64,000 nt of DNA from NCBI RefSeq assembly GCF_000280495.2, contig NZ_CP018016.1, forward strand, positions 1 through 64,000. The letters run 5' to 3'. Position numbers and translations under genes: made by a program. This document shows, one piece after another, positions 24,414 to 34,362 of the stretch. The stretch is from Kosakonia radicincitans DSM 16656. GTDB lineage: Bacteria > Pseudomonadota > Gammaproteobacteria > Enterobacterales > Enterobacteriaceae. The first letter of the stretch is position 1, and each line of letters opens with the position of its first letter. The notes beneath the pieces were generated by a model that worked only from the letters and a program-made list of their open reading frames with translations, was not told the DNA's origin and ran no database searches.

Positions 24414-24489
24414 GTTGACGTAACGCAGTGTGTTTGCGGCCACCAACCGCAAAAAACTGTATAAAAACCTCGCTCCGGCGGGGTTTTTT
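24414..24489 (+). ncRNA. istR: IstR-1 antitoxin small RNA
   Basis: About 76 bases, divergent from tisB. The 5' end GUUGACGUAACGCAGUGUG carries the antisense segment for the tisB leader. A GCGG/CCGC hairpin follows and the 3' end is the terminator CCUCGC-UCCG-GCGGGG with a six-base U run. Length and layout match the 75-base E. coli IstR-1. It holds tisB silent until SOS induction outruns it. Confidence 0.9.
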
Positions 24490-24618
24490 GTTTTCAGCGG
24501 CTGCATAACCAAACGTGATCCGCCGCGCAGTTTTCTGCGGGTGCGTAAAAAGCAGTTGTCGGCGACGAAATCCTGTGTTTGTATAAATCCTGTTAATTAC
24601 ATGACAGACAGGTCCCTA

Positions 24619-24717
24619 ATGAACGCTTCCACAATGTCGATGAACCTACTAAAAACCGCGCATAACGCCGCGGTGGTCGTCGTGCGTGTGGTGGTGGTCG
24701 TCGGCAATGCGCCGTAG
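24619..24717 (+). CDS. ivbL: ilvBN leader peptide IvbL
   Basis: A 32-residue attenuation peptide whose end AAVVVVRVVVVVGNAP is rich in Val codons, as in E. coli IvbL (32 residues). Ribosome stalling at these codons when valyl- or leucyl-tRNA is scarce prevents the downstream terminator and turns on ilvBN. ATG 24619 gives the family length; other in-frame ATGs exist upstream (24601) and downstream. Confidence 0.95.
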   Translation: MNASTMSMNLLKTAHNAAVVVVRVVVVVGNAP

Positions 24718-24740
24718 GGTCCGGAACAACACACGATTCC

Positions 24741-24773
24741 AAAACCCCGCCGGCGCAAACCGGCGGGGTTTTT
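24741..24773 (+). terminator. ilvBN attenuator
   Basis: AAAACCCCGCCGG pairs with CCGGCGGGGTTTT across a six-base loop, followed by further T residues. It lies between ivbL and ilvB as the attenuation terminator. Confidence 0.92.
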
Positions 24774-24820
24774 CGTTTAACCCCCTCCGGAAAGCTGGCC
24801 CAGAAGAAAAGGACTGGAGC

Positions 24821-26509
24821 ATGGCAAGTTCGGGCAGCACATCACAACCCACGCGCTACACTGGCGCGCAACTGATTGTTCATTTACTGGAACGACAGGG
24901 CATCACCACGGTAACCGGCATTCCTGGCGGTACGGTTCTGCCGCTGTACGACGCGCTCAGCCAGAGCAAACAGATTCGCCATGTGCTGGCGCGCCACGAG
25001 CAGGGCGCAGGTTTTATTGCGCAGGGCATGGCGCGTACGCAGGGTAAACCGGCGGTATGTCTGGCCTGTAGCGGGCCGGGTGCGACCAACCTGGTGACCG
25101 CCATCGCCGATGCGCGCCTCGACTCCATCCCGCTGGTTTGCATTACCGGCCAGGTACCCGCCTCGATGATCGGCACCGATGCGTTTCAGGAAGTGGACAC
25201 TTACGGCATCTCTATCCCCATCACCAAACACAACTACCTGGTGCGTGACATCGCCGAACTGCCGCAGGTAATTTGCGATGCGTTTCGCATTGCGCAGTCC
25301 GGCCGCCCTGGCCCGGTGTGGATAGATATTCCTAAAGATGTGCAGACGGCGGAAATCACCCTGAGCGAACTGCCGGAACCTGGCTACAAAACCCCGGCCC
25401 CGGCCTGGAATGCGCAGGCGGTGCGCGAAGCCGCAGAGATGATCAATGCCGCGCAGCGTCCGGTGCTCTATCTCGGTGGCGGGGTAATCAATGCGCCGCA
25501 GCAGATTCGTCATCTGGCGGAGAAAGCCAACCTGCCGACCACCATGACGCTGATGGCGCTCGGCATGCTGCCGAAGCAACACCCGCTGTCGCTGGGCATG
25601 CTGGGGATGCATGGCGCACGCAGCACCAACTTTATCCTGCAAGAGGCGGATTTACTGGTGGTGCTTGGGGCGCGTTTTGATGACCGGGCAATTGGTAAAA
25701 CAGAGCAGTTCTGCCCGAATGCCAAAATTATCCATGTCGATATCGACCGCGCGGAGCTGGGCAAAGTGAAGCAGGCGCATGTAGCGATCCAGGGCGATGT
25801 CGGCGAAGTGCTTGACGCGCTGATCCCGCACGTTGAGGCGCACTCCCGCCACGCCTGGCGTAACACGGTTGAGCAACTGCAACGCGAGTTTCCGGGCGCC
25901 ATTCCGCAGGGCGGCGATCCGCTGAGCCACTACGGTCTGATCAACGCCGTTGCGGCTTGCGTTGATGATAACGCCATTATTACGACCGATGTGGGCCAGC
26001 ACCAGATGTGGACGGCACAGGCGTACCCGCTTAACCGCCCGCGTCAGTGGCTGACTTCCGGCGGCCTGGGCACCATGGGTTTTGGTCTCCCTGCCGCCAT
26101 TGGTGCCGCGCTGGCGAACCCGGATCGCAAAGTTATCTGCTTCTCCGGCGATGGCAGCCTGATGATGAACATTCAGGAAATGGCCACCGCCGCAGAGAAT
26201 AACCTCGATGTGAAGATAGTGTTGATGAACAACGAAGCACTGGGGTTGGTTCACCAGCAGCAGAGCCTGTTTTATAAATCTGGCGTGTTTGCGGCAACCT
26301 ATCCGGGGATGGTTAATTTTATGCAGATCGCCGCAGGTTTCGGCCTGCAAACGTGTGATTTAAACGCCGCAGCCGATCCGCAGGCCGCGTTGCAGGAGAT
26401 CATCGCCCGTCCTGGCCCGGCGTTGATCCATGTCCGTATCGACCCGCAAGAAAAAGTTTATCCGATGGTACCGCCGGGCGCGGCAAATACAGAAATGGTG
26501 GGGGAATAA
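24821..26509 (+). CDS. ilvB: Acetolactate synthase I, large subunit
   Basis: IlvB condenses pyruvate with pyruvate or 2-oxobutyrate in valine, leucine and isoleucine synthesis, using TPP, FAD and Mg2+. The product is 562 residues, as in E. coli. The TPP glutamate lies in LARHEQGAG, and the Mg/TPP motif GDGSLMMN is in the C-terminal domain. ATG 24821 gives the conserved MASSGSTS; an open frame continues upstream through the leader but is not coding. ilvN follows 3 bases after the stop. Confidence 0.98.
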   Translation: MASSGSTSQPTRYTGAQLIVHLLERQGITTVTGIPGGTVLPLYDALSQSKQIRHVLARHEQGAGFIAQGMARTQGKPAVCLACSGPGATNLVTAIADARLDSIPLVCITGQVPASMIGTDAFQEVDTYGISIPITKHNYLVRDIAELPQVICDAFRIAQSGRPGPVWIDIPKDVQTAEITLSELPEPGYKTPAPAWNAQAVREAAEMINAAQRPVLYLGGGVINAPQQIRHLAEKANLPTTMTLMALGMLPKQHPLSLGMLGMHGARSTNFILQEADLLVVLGARFDDRAIGKTEQFCPNAKIIHVDIDRAELGKVKQAHVAIQGDVGEVLDALIPHVEAHSRHAWRNTVEQLQREFPGAIPQGGDPLSHYGLINAVAACVDDNAIITTDVGQHQMWTAQAYPLNRPRQWLTSGGLGTMGFGLPAAIGAALANPDRKVICFSGDGSLMMNIQEMATAAENNLDVKIVLMNNEALGLVHQQQSLFYKSGVFAATYPGMVNFMQIAAGFGLQTCDLNAAADPQAALQEIIARPGPALIHVRIDPQEKVYPMVPPGAANTEMVGE

Positions 26510-26512
26510 GCC

Positions 26513-26797
26513 ATGCAAACAACTGATAACGTCATTCTCGAACTCACCGTGCGTAACCATCCGGGCGTCATGACGCATGTTTGCGGGCTGTTCGCGCGCC
26601 GAGCATTCAACGTGGAAGGTATTCTCTGTTTACCGCTACAAAATGGCGAACAGAGCCGCATCTGGCTACAGGTTGCCAACGACCAGCGGCTGGAGCAGAT
26701 GATAAGCCAGATCGACAAACTGGAAGATGTGGTGCAAATCATCCGTCACCAGAGCGATCCGGGCGTGTTTAACAAACTGGGGCTGTTCTTCGAGTAA
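26513..26797 (+). CDS. ilvN: Acetolactate synthase I, regulatory subunit
   Basis: IlvN activates IlvB and confers valine feedback inhibition. The 94-residue product (E. coli 96) has one ACT domain ([28 protein letters not shown]). It is co-transcribed with ilvB and followed by a terminator. Confidence 0.97.
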   Translation: MQTTDNVILELTVRNHPGVMTHVCGLFARRAFNVEGILCLPLQNGEQSRIWLQVANDQRLEQMISQIDKLEDVVQIIRHQSDPGVFNKLGLFFE

Positions 26798-26822
26798 TCG
26801 CGCTATTTATGCGAAGCGCCCG

Positions 26823-26860
26823 GTAAGCCGATAATTAACTGTCGGCTTACGGCTGTTTTT
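26823..26860 (+). terminator. Terminator after ilvBN
   Basis: GTAAGCCGA (26823-26831) pairs with TCGGCTTAC (26842-26850), followed by GGCTGTTTTT. Confidence 0.8.
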
Positions 26861-26923
26861 ACGGCTGTGCGTCAGAGGGGATTTCCCCGTATGATGAGCC
26901 TCTTTTACGCACCGGGAGCAGGT

Positions 26924-27376
26924 ATGATTTGGTTGATGTTGGCAACGCTGGTGGTTGTTTTTGTGATTGGCTTCAGAGTGTTAACCTCTGATTCCCGGCG
27001 GGCGATCCGCCGTCTCACCGACCGGCTTAACATTCAACCCGTTCCGGTGGAATCGATGATGGATCAGATGGGCAAAACGGCGGGCAATGAGTACTTAAGT
27101 TACCTGGCGCGCCCGGATGAAGCACATTTGCAAAATGCGGCGCAGGTGCTGCTGATCTGGCAGGTTTCCATTGTCGATAGCAGCGAACAGAACCTGCAAT
27201 ACTGGCACCGGCTGATGCAAAAAGCGCGGCTTGCCGCGCCGATAACCGATGCGCAGGTGCGTCTGGCACTCGGGTTTTTACGCGAGCTGGAGCCGGATAC
27301 CATCGAACTGAACAACTTCCAACTGCGTTATAACGCCCAGTTTATCCCGCAAGAGGGCGTCCACTGGCTGCACTGA
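26924..27376 (+). CDS. yicN: DUF1198 protein YicN
   Basis: A 150-residue protein with one N-terminal membrane helix (MIWLMLATLVVVFVIGF) and a cytoplasmic domain; it matches E. coli YicN in length and ending EGVHWLH. The function is unknown. ATG 26924 is preceded by GGGAG; an upstream in-frame start at 26867 is not conserved. Confidence 0.93.
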   Translation: MIWLMLATLVVVFVIGFRVLTSDSRRAIRRLTDRLNIQPVPVESMMDQMGKTAGNEYLSYLARPDEAHLQNAAQVLLIWQVSIVDSSEQNLQYWHRLMQKARLAAPITDAQVRLALGFLRELEPDTIELNNFQLRYNAQFIPQEGVHWLH

Positions 27377-27474
27377 TCCCCATCATAAAATGAGTTGCCG
27401 AATTGTTAATTGCGTCACAGATGATGAATGTTACACTGCGCGACCTTCACGACGAATAACTAAGCAGGTGACAA

Positions 27475-28653
27475 ATGAGTGAGCAAACTGTGGCGCAACC
27501 GGACGCGGTAACCCGTCCTAACTGGTCAGCCGTTTTCGCGGTGGCTTTTTGCGTTGCCTGTCTGATCACCGTGGAGTTTTTACCGGTGAGCCTGCTGACG
27601 CCAATGGCGCTGGATTTGGGCGTTTCCGAAGGCGTGGCCGGGCAAACGGTCACGGTAACCGCGTTTGTGGCTATGTTTGCCAGCCTGTTTATTACGACGG
27701 TGATCCGCGCCGCCGACAGGCGTTATGTGGTGATCGCCTTTGCGGTACTGCTGACCCTCTCTTGCCTGCTGGTCTCCTTTGCTACTAACTTTACGCTGCT
27801 GCTGGCAGGCCGCGCCTGTCTGGGGCTGGCGCTCGGCGGTTTCTGGGCGATGTCGGCTTCGCTGACCATACGTCTGGTGCCGATGCGTACCGTGCCGAAA
27901 GCGTTGTCGGTGATTTTTGGCGCAGTGTCGATTGCGTTGGTGATCGCCGCGCCGCTGGGCAGTTTCCTCGGCGGCATTATCGGCTGGCGCAATGTCTTTA
28001 ACGGTGCGGCGTTGATGGGAGCGATCTGCATTCTCTGGGTGTGGCGGGCGTTGCCGTCGCTGCCGGGCAAAACCGAACATCACGAGAATATGTTTGGCCT
28101 GCTCAAACGCCCTGGTGTACTGGCGGGCATGATCGCCATCTTTATGGTCTTCGCCGGGCAGTTCTCGTTCTTTACCTATATTCGTCCGGTATATATGAAC
28201 CTGGCCGGGTTTAGCGTCGATGGCTTAACGCTGGTGCTGCTGAGCTTTGGTATCGCCAGCTTTGTCGGGACGTCCTTCTCTTCGGTGGTGATGAAGCGTT
28301 CGGTCAAAATGGCGCTCGCCCTTGCACCGCTGACGCTGGCTGTCAGTGCGCTGGTACTGATTTTGTGGGGCAGCGATAAAGTCGTTGCTGCGGGGATCGC
28401 CATCGTCTGGGGGCTGGGTTTTGCGCTGGTGCCGGTGGGTTGGTCAACCTGGATCACCCGCACGCTTGCCGATCAGGCGGAAAAAGCCGGTTCCATTCAG
28501 GTGGCGGTGATTCAGCTTGCCAATACCTGCGGTGCGGCGATTGGTGGTTTCGCGCTGGACCATTATGGTTTGCTGTCGCCGCTGGTGCTCTCTGGCAGCC
28601 TGATGCTGCTGACCGCGCTGCTGGTGGCGGCGAAGGTGCGGGTAAAAGCGTAA
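27475..28653 (+). CDS. nepI: Purine ribonucleoside efflux pump NepI
   Basis: A 392-residue 12-helix MFS carrier (E. coli 396). NepI exports inosine, guanosine and 6-mercaptopurine by proton antiport. Conserved stretches include [28 protein letters not shown] and [10 protein letters not shown]. It lies between yicN and yicL as in E. coli. ATG 27475 follows AGCAGGTGAC. Confidence 0.95.
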   Translation: MSEQTVAQPDAVTRPNWSAVFAVAFCVACLITVEFLPVSLLTPMALDLGVSEGVAGQTVTVTAFVAMFASLFITTVIRAADRRYVVIAFAVLLTLSCLLVSFATNFTLLLAGRACLGLALGGFWAMSASLTIRLVPMRTVPKALSVIFGAVSIALVIAAPLGSFLGGIIGWRNVFNGAALMGAICILWVWRALPSLPGKTEHHENMFGLLKRPGVLAGMIAIFMVFAGQFSFFTYIRPVYMNLAGFSVDGLTLVLLSFGIASFVGTSFSSVVMKRSVKMALALAPLTLAVSALVLILWGSDKVVAAGIAIVWGLGFALVPVGWSTWITRTLADQAEKAGSIQVAVIQLANTCGAAIGGFALDHYGLLSPLVLSGSLMLLTALLVAAKVRVKA

Positions 28654-28667
28654 ACGCCACAATTCGC

Positions 28668-28746
28668 CAGGTGGCGCTGCGCTTACCCGGTCAGAGTGTT
28701 CGCGTATTGCACAGCGCGTAGGCCTGATAAGGCGTTGCCGCCATCG
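28668..28746 (+). repeat. REP/BIME-like element after nepI
   Basis: Two oppositely oriented REP-type units are visible: GGTGGCGCTGCGCTTACCCG and GTAGGCCTGATAAGGCG. It separates the convergent nepI and yicL. Confidence 0.7.
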
Positions 28747-28753
28747 GAGAATG

Positions 28754-29668
28754 TCACGCCGAGGCGCTGGCGAGCCGCATTTTGCGGCGCGAATCCCAGG
28801 AGATCAGCAGTACCGACGAGACAATCAACAGCGTGCCAAGCCAGTCCGGTAAAGAGAAAGCAACGCCAAGCAGTACCACCGAGAGCAGTGCGCTGCTCAG
28901 CGGTTCCGCGCAGCTCAGAATGCTGGCCTTCGAGCCGCCAATCATCTGCGCGCCTTTCAGATAGAGGCTAAAGGTGAGCGCCGTGCCGATCACCACCAGA
29001 TAGAAGAACGCCATCAGCAGGTGCCCATCTACCGCCACACTTTCCGCTTGCCCGCCAAAAAACGGCGCCAGCATCAGCCCTGCCAGCAACATACTCCAGC
29101 CGACAATCGGCAGTGTGCCGTACCGGGCGATCAGCGCCGAGGGATAAGTGGTATAGAACGCGGCGGAAAACGCCGAAACGATCCCCCACAGCAGCGCTTG
29201 CGGTGAGATAGACAGCGACGTCAGATTGCCGTGCGTCACCAGCAGGAAAGTCCCCATCAGTGAGGTGAAAATCGCCGTAACAACCGGCGTGGTGGGGCGT
29301 GCTTTACGCACCAGCGCAAGCCAGGTCACGATGATCGTGGGCGATAAAAATTGCAGTACCGTGGCGGTAGCGGCGTTGGATTTTTCGATGGTCAGCAAAA
29401 AGGTCAGTTGTACGGTCAGCGCGCCAAACAGTGAGAAGATCAGCAGGCTGATGGCATCTTTACGGTTTTTCAGGATGGCGAAAATTTTATCGCCGTGCAC
29501 AAAAGAGAGCGTAAGCAAAATGATGCCGGTAAACAGCAGCCGCGTCATGGTTAACCACGGTGACGGGATATGACTTTTCTCCATGATGTACTGCGCGCAA
29601 ACCCCGGAACTGCCCCATAACACCGCGGCTGCCAGTACATAAAGCATCCCTTTTTTTGTGGAACCCAT
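28754..29668 (-). CDS. yicL: EamA-family transporter YicL
   Basis: A 304-residue, ten-helix DMT-superfamily carrier with two EamA repeats (E. coli YicL 307). Conserved stretches are [20 protein letters not shown] and [15 protein letters not shown]. The substrate is unknown. It is convergent with nepI, as in E. coli. Confidence 0.93.
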   Translation of the reverse strand: MGSTKKGMLYVLAAAVLWGSSGVCAQYIMEKSHIPSPWLTMTRLLFTGIILLTLSFVHGDKIFAILKNRKDAISLLIFSLFGALTVQLTFLLTIEKSNAATATVLQFLSPTIIVTWLALVRKARPTTPVVTAIFTSLMGTFLLVTHGNLTSLSISPQALLWGIVSAFSAAFYTTYPSALIARYGTLPIVGWSMLLAGLMLAPFFGGQAESVAVDGHLLMAFFYLVVIGTALTFSLYLKGAQMIGGSKASILSCAEPLSSALLSVVLLGVAFSLPDWLGTLLIVSSVLLISWDSRRKMRLASASA

Positions 29669-29740
29669 CTTTTAACCCAACTCTGTCATGCTGATTGCTT
29701 ATTGATAAGGCGCGCATCATAACACATGTACAGAGATTAA

Positions 29741-29773
29741 CCGGAGGCGGCTGAGGGTGACCGCCTCCGGTTT
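29741..29773 (-). terminator. Terminator of the beta-glucoside operon
   Basis: A perfect 10-bp stem CCGGAGGCGG/CCGCCTCCGG with a 10-base loop lies just past the porin stop. T residues follow on both strands. Confidence 0.8.
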
Positions 29774-29777
29774 TACA

Positions 29778-31157
29778 TCAGAACCAGGCTTCCCACATTG
29801 CGCCGACGTTAAACGAATCGAGCGTACTGTCGTCGGTGCCATTGACCCGCGCGGTACGTTTGTTATCCACTTCGCCGCCGGTTACGTAGAAGCGCAGCAT
29901 CGGGCGGAATTCCGGCCCCATCGCAATTGAGATGTTCTGCGACAGCGTCAGTTTCCAGCCGTGGTTATCGCCGCCATTGTCATAGTCGACGCGCTGATAA
30001 CCGGCTTCCAGCCAGGTTGAATGGACATCGTTCCACCAGTGCATCGGACGAATAATCGCGCCATAGTTGCGGCGGTTATCGGCTTTGTTGGCACTGTTAT
30101 CGTAATCGTGGAAGGCCAGCAGGTATTCCACCTGGGTTTGCTGGCTGAACTTGTAGTTGCCTTCGAAGCTGGCGTAAATCGCTGTCAGATCGTCGGTTTT
30201 GTTGAATACGCTGTTGTCCGCGTTATCGGAATAACGGGCAATCACTTTGTTCACACCGTGGTCATAGGTGTGGCTCAGCACCACGCCGCCCTGCCAGGCG
30301 CGCAGGCGGTCTTCGCTTTCGATCGCTTTGGAATCAAAGCCGTAGTTGGCATAGATCTCCAGATCGAGCGGGCCGACCTTCATGCCGTGAATTTTCGAGG
30401 TGACGGCATAGTTACCCTTATCCCCAACGTTCGAACTGCCCGTACAGGTGATGCGTGATGGGTTGGCTTCATCCTCCAGTACTTCCGGGCTACAGGATTC
30501 CACGGCCGCCACGGCAGCTACGTCAAACTGTACGCCGCCAATATCGAAGTTTTTCACCCCGGCGCCCTGACCATCATGGTTCATCCAGAAGTAGTCGTTG
30601 ATGCCCTGTTGCGGACGCTGGTGGAAGTCGCGCCCCGCCCAGAAGTAAGCATTCGGGTTCGAGGCCAGCAGGTTGGTTACCCCGGCATAGGCTTTTTTCA
30701 GGTTAACTTCATCACCCCAGTGATCGAACATGACGTTAACGTCCCAGATCGCGCCATTATCGCCTCTGAATGCCTTGGAGAGCTGGAACTCGCCGCCGTT
30801 GCCTTCGTTACCCAGACGACCAATGGCGGAGGCGCCATTATAGGAACCATCGACGCCGACATATTTCTGATCGCCAGACTGGAAGTGCGCGCCGTAGCGG
30901 GCATAGCCGCTGAATTTCACGCCGTAAGGAATGGCTTTATCCGGCTCCTGGGCGGTGGTTTGTGGTTCAACAATGACATCTGCTTTTTTATTGATGGCGG
31001 CATCCATTTTGGCCTGCCGTTCCGCCAGCGCTTTATCGACCGCTTTGGCGACAATGGCATCGATTTGCTCTTGCGTAAATTCTTGTGCGAAGGCGGAGCC
31101 AGAGCAAAGGGTGGCCGTAACCGCCAGCGCCACTGGAAGTATTTTATTTATTCTCAT
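29778..31157 (-). CDS. LamB-type carbohydrate-selective porin
   Basis: A 459-residue outer-membrane protein: signal peptide ending GSAFA before QEF, an N-terminal coiled coil (about 27-60, AIVAKAVDKALAERQAKMDAA) as in ScrY and BglH, and an 18-strand maltoporin barrel starting YGVKFSGYARYGAHF and ending with the terminal aromatic WEAWF. It lets glucosides into the periplasm for the PTS permease encoded in the same leftward operon, in which it is the last gene, 146 bases after the EIIA gene. Confidence 0.92.
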   Translation of the reverse strand: MRINKILPVALAVTATLCSGSAFAQEFTQEQIDAIVAKAVDKALAERQAKMDAAINKKADVIVEPQTTAQEPDKAIPYGVKFSGYARYGAHFQSGDQKYVGVDGSYNGASAIGRLGNEGNGGEFQLSKAFRGDNGAIWDVNVMFDHWGDEVNLKKAYAGVTNLLASNPNAYFWAGRDFHQRPQQGINDYFWMNHDGQGAGVKNFDIGGVQFDVAAVAAVESCSPEVLEDEANPSRITCTGSSNVGDKGNYAVTSKIHGMKVGPLDLEIYANYGFDSKAIESEDRLRAWQGGVVLSHTYDHGVNKVIARYSDNADNSVFNKTDDLTAIYASFEGNYKFSQQTQVEYLLAFHDYDNSANKADNRRNYGAIIRPMHWWNDVHSTWLEAGYQRVDYDNGGDNHGWKLTLSQNISIAMGPEFRPMLRFYVTGGEVDNKRTARVNGTDDSTLDSFNVGAMWEAWF

Positions 31158-31303
31158 GGTTATCTCAATTTAGTAAGTTATTCGCAGACAATAGTTACCC
31201 TGCGCTGGCAGGGTAAAAATATTGCCATCACCAAAAACTAATATTTATTTTGTAGAGTCGGGTACAGATTAATTAAGATTTACCGTAATCAATTCTCCAT
31301 TTA

Positions 31304-31621
31304 TTACTGTCGATATAATGAATGCAGTTGAATAATTTCTTCAGATAATTCGCGGGCCAGTAATGACGTCATTAAATGATCCTGGGCATGCACCATAATT
31401 AACGTCATTGGCTGACGGCCTTCACCGGCATCCTGCTCAATCAATTGCGTCTGCATTTTGTGCGCCTGGCGCGAATAACCATCGGCCTCGCGCAGCAGGC
31501 TGCGGGCTTCTTCAATATTGCCCTCCCTGGCCGAGCGCAGTGCCTCAAAGCACAAGCTACGCGACTGTCCGGCGTTGACGATAATTTCCATTACCGCTTC
31601 TTCAAGTGCGACCATAATCAT
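31304..31621 (-). CDS. PTS lactose/cellobiose-type EIIA
   Basis: A 105-residue EIIA of the Lac/Chb family. The phosphorylated residue is His78 in MVHAQDHLMTS, with Asp81 and His82 forming the conserved metal and phosphate site. It relays phosphate from HPr to the EIIB of the same operon. Its ATG overlaps the stop of the upstream phospho-glucosidase gene by one base, so translation is coupled. Confidence 0.93.
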   Translation of the reverse strand: MIMVALEEAVMEIIVNAGQSRSLCFEALRSAREGNIEEARSLLREADGYSRQAHKMQTQLIEQDAGEGRQPMTLIMVHAQDHLMTSLLARELSEEIIQLHSLYRQ

Positions 31622-33009
31622 TATTCCTGAGTAAAACCATTAAGCGCGGCGGTGGCGGCAAACCACTCTCCACTTTTCTTAATAGTGCGTTGCTGAGTTG
31701 CCAGATCTAATTGCACAAAACCGTAGCGGTTTTTATATGCGTTACACCATGACCAGTTATCAATAAATGTCCACATATGGTAACCAAGACAATTACAGCC
31801 TTCGCTGATTCCTTTATGTAGCCATTTCAGGTGATCGCGAACAAAGGTAATACGATAACTATCGTTAATTTGTCCGTTTTCAATAAAGCGTTCTTCATTC
31901 TCGACGCCCATACCGTTTTCAGAAATAAAACAGCGTGGGTTGCCATAATTCAGACGCAGATTGGTGAGAATATCGTAAATACCTGGCTCGTAAATTTCCC
32001 ACCCGCGATACGGGTTCATTTTACGGCCTGGCATTTCGTAATAATCAAACAACCACTCTGGCATAAATGGCGCATCGGGATTGACCGCACTGTCCCGGCA
32101 CTTTACCCGCCGCGGCTGGTAATAGTTGATGCCGAGCAGGTCGATTTTCCCTTCTGCAATCAGCGAGATATCTTCCGGCTGGCAGGCGGGGAGCTGATCG
32201 TACTCTTTGAGCAGCGCCACCAGGTCAGCGGGATACTCGCCGCGCAGTACCGGGTCGAGAAAACTGCGGTTAAACAGCAAATCCGCGTGGTGTGCCGCTT
32301 TCACATCCGCAGGATGTTGCGAGCGCGGATAAGACGGCGTCAGGTTCAGCACAATGCCGATGTCGCCGGAGTGGTGCCCGGCGCGAAACGCTCTGACAGC
32401 GCTGGCATGAGCCAGTACCGTGTGGTACGCCACCGTCGCCGCGCGTTTGAAATCCACCACGTTCGGGTAATGGAAATCGTACAGATAGCCGCCTTCGACC
32501 GGAACGATCGGCTCGTTAAAGGTAAACCAGTGCTGCACCCGATCGCCGAACAGCTCAAAGCAGATTTGCGCGTAGCGGCTAAAAGCCTCAACCACTTCAC
32601 GGCTTTCCCAGCCGCCTTTCTCCTGCATCACCATCGGCATGTCGAAGTGAAACAGCGTGATAAACGGCGTAATTCCCTGCGCCAGTAGTTCGTCGATGAC
32701 GTCGTTGTACCAGGCGACAGCCTGCGGATTCACTTCACCGGTTCCATCCGGGATCAGGCGCGACCAGCTCAGCGAAGTACGAAAACTGTTGTGATTAAGC
32801 TGCTTCAACAGCGCGATATCTTGCCGCCAGTGGCGGTAAAACGTCGAGGTTTCCTGCGGCCCAACCTGCTGGTGAAAACGCCACGGTTCGCGAGCAAACC
32901 ACGTATCCCAGGTAGTGGCGCTTTTACCGCCTTGCTGGCTTTCCCCTTCGGTTTGCAGTGCCGAGCAGGCGCTGCCCCACCAGAAGTTTGCGGGAAAAAC
33001 GTATTTCAT
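31621..33009 (-). CDS. 6-phospho-beta-glucosidase, GH family 1
   Basis: It splits phosphorylated beta-glucosides (cellobiose, arbutin or salicin type) made by the adjacent PTS. The product is 462 residues. The acid/base is Glu166 in TFNEP and the nucleophile is Glu364 in ISENGMG. It is similar in layout to AscB/BglA/CasB proteins. It lies third in a leftward operon EIIB-EIIC-GH1-EIIA-porin. Preferred sugar cannot be told from sequence. Confidence 0.95.
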   Translation of the reverse strand: MKYVFPANFWWGSACSALQTEGESQQGGKSATTWDTWFAREPWRFHQQVGPQETSTFYRHWRQDIALLKQLNHNSFRTSLSWSRLIPDGTGEVNPQAVAWYNDVIDELLAQGITPFITLFHFDMPMVMQEKGGWESREVVEAFSRYAQICFELFGDRVQHWFTFNEPIVPVEGGYLYDFHYPNVVDFKRAATVAYHTVLAHASAVRAFRAGHHSGDIGIVLNLTPSYPRSQHPADVKAAHHADLLFNRSFLDPVLRGEYPADLVALLKEYDQLPACQPEDISLIAEGKIDLLGINYYQPRRVKCRDSAVNPDAPFMPEWLFDYYEMPGRKMNPYRGWEIYEPGIYDILTNLRLNYGNPRCFISENGMGVENEERFIENGQINDSYRITFVRDHLKWLHKGISEGCNCLGYHMWTFIDNWSWCNAYKNRYGFVQLDLATQQRTIKKSGEWFAATAALNGFTQE

Positions 33010-33021
33010 TACCGACTCCTT

Positions 33022-34350
33022 TTAGTTACTGCGGACGGTTTCCGTCATCGGTGCGCTGGTCTGCGCTTTTTGTTCTTCTGCTTTCATCAGCGAGTGTTCA
33101 TACGCCCGCAGGAATGGCAGATACATCAGGGCAGACATCACCATACAAATCAGGCACATCACCACCGGGCTAAAGGCCCAGTTCGCCGCCCATGAGGCAC
33201 CGATTGGCGCGGGTGTTGTCCACGGCGTCAGCGAAACCACCTGTGCCAGCAGGCCCATTTTGGTCGCGGTGTAAGCCAGCACGGCGTTAACCAACGGCAC
33301 GCAGACAAACGGCACAAACAGCATCGGGTTCATGATGATGGGCGCACCGAAAAGAATCGGTTCGTTGATGTTGAAGAAGCTTGGCACAACGCCCATTTTG
33401 CCAATGGTGCGCAGATGTGCGACGCGGCTGCGCAGCAGCAGGAACGCCAACGGTAAGGTCGAACCCACGCCGCCAATCAGCAGATAGTGATCCCAGAAGC
33501 CTTGCAGATAGACGTGCGGCAGCGCAGCGCCCGCTGCCAGCGCGGCCTGGTTGGCAGAGAGGTTGGCCATCCAGAACGGGTTCATAATGCCGGTGACAAT
33601 CAGCGAACCGTGAATACCGGCGAACCAGAAGATTTGGCACAGCAGCACGGAGAGCAGAATGGCGGGCAGGGAATCAGAGGCGGAAACCAGCGGCTCCAGC
33701 AGGTGCATAATCGCCTGCGGCAGGATCATCCCGGTTTGCGCTTCGATAAACAGGTTCAGCGGGTGCAGCGTACCAATGATCACCACCACCGGAATCAAAA
33801 TCTCAAACGAACGCGCCACGCCGGTTGGAACCTCTTTCGGCAGGCGGATGGTGATGTTGTGCTGTTTGAGCCAGGCGTAAACGCGCGACGAGTAGATGGC
33901 GGTCAGCAAGGCGGTAAAAATGCCCTGGCCGGAGAGATACTGGGTGGAGATTTTGCCGTCCGCATACGGCGCGGCAACCAGCAGAAACGCCATAAACGCC
34001 AGCAGGCCGGTCATCACCGGGTCGAGGTTAAACTGGCGACCGAGGCTGGCGCCAACCCCAACGGAGATAAAAAACGTCATCACCCCCATGCTGAGGTTAA
34101 ACGGCAGCATCAGTTGCGCGCGGTATTCGGTAGAGAAATCGAGCCAGGCGCGGGCGAAACCGACGGTGGTGTCGGCGGAAAACGGTGGGAAGATAAACAC
34201 CAGCATAAAGGAGCCGATGATCATAAACGGCAGCGCAGCGGTAAAACCGTCGCGGATGGCGATAACGTACTTCTGCTGTCCAAGACGACCGGCCAGCGGC
34301 GTAATGGATTGCTCAATAATCGTAATCATTGATTGATATAAGGAACTCAT
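33022..34350 (-). CDS. PTS cellobiose-type EIIC permease
   Basis: A 442-residue EIIC of the Lac/Chb family with about ten membrane segments. The conserved NINEPILFGAPIIMNP motif that forms the sugar site is present. It transports beta-glucosides with the separately encoded EIIB and EIIA. A gap of 12 bases separates it from the EIIB gene upstream and 12 from the glucosidase gene downstream. Confidence 0.95.
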   Translation of the reverse strand: MSSLYQSMITIIEQSITPLAGRLGQQKYVIAIRDGFTAALPFMIIGSFMLVFIFPPFSADTTVGFARAWLDFSTEYRAQLMLPFNLSMGVMTFFISVGVGASLGRQFNLDPVMTGLLAFMAFLLVAAPYADGKISTQYLSGQGIFTALLTAIYSSRVYAWLKQHNITIRLPKEVPTGVARSFEILIPVVVIIGTLHPLNLFIEAQTGMILPQAIMHLLEPLVSASDSLPAILLSVLLCQIFWFAGIHGSLIVTGIMNPFWMANLSANQAALAAGAALPHVYLQGFWDHYLLIGGVGSTLPLAFLLLRSRVAHLRTIGKMGVVPSFFNINEPILFGAPIIMNPMLFVPFVCVPLVNAVLAYTATKMGLLAQVVSLTPWTTPAPIGASWAANWAFSPVVMCLICMVMSALMYLPFLRAYEHSLMKAEEQKAQTSAPMTETVRSN

Positions 34351-34362
34351 AAGAACACCTTT

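Noticed and set aside
33487..34332. A 281-codon plus-strand frame opposite the EIIC gene
   Set aside because: The Arg/Gln/His-rich composition is typical of an antisense frame of a membrane protein gene.
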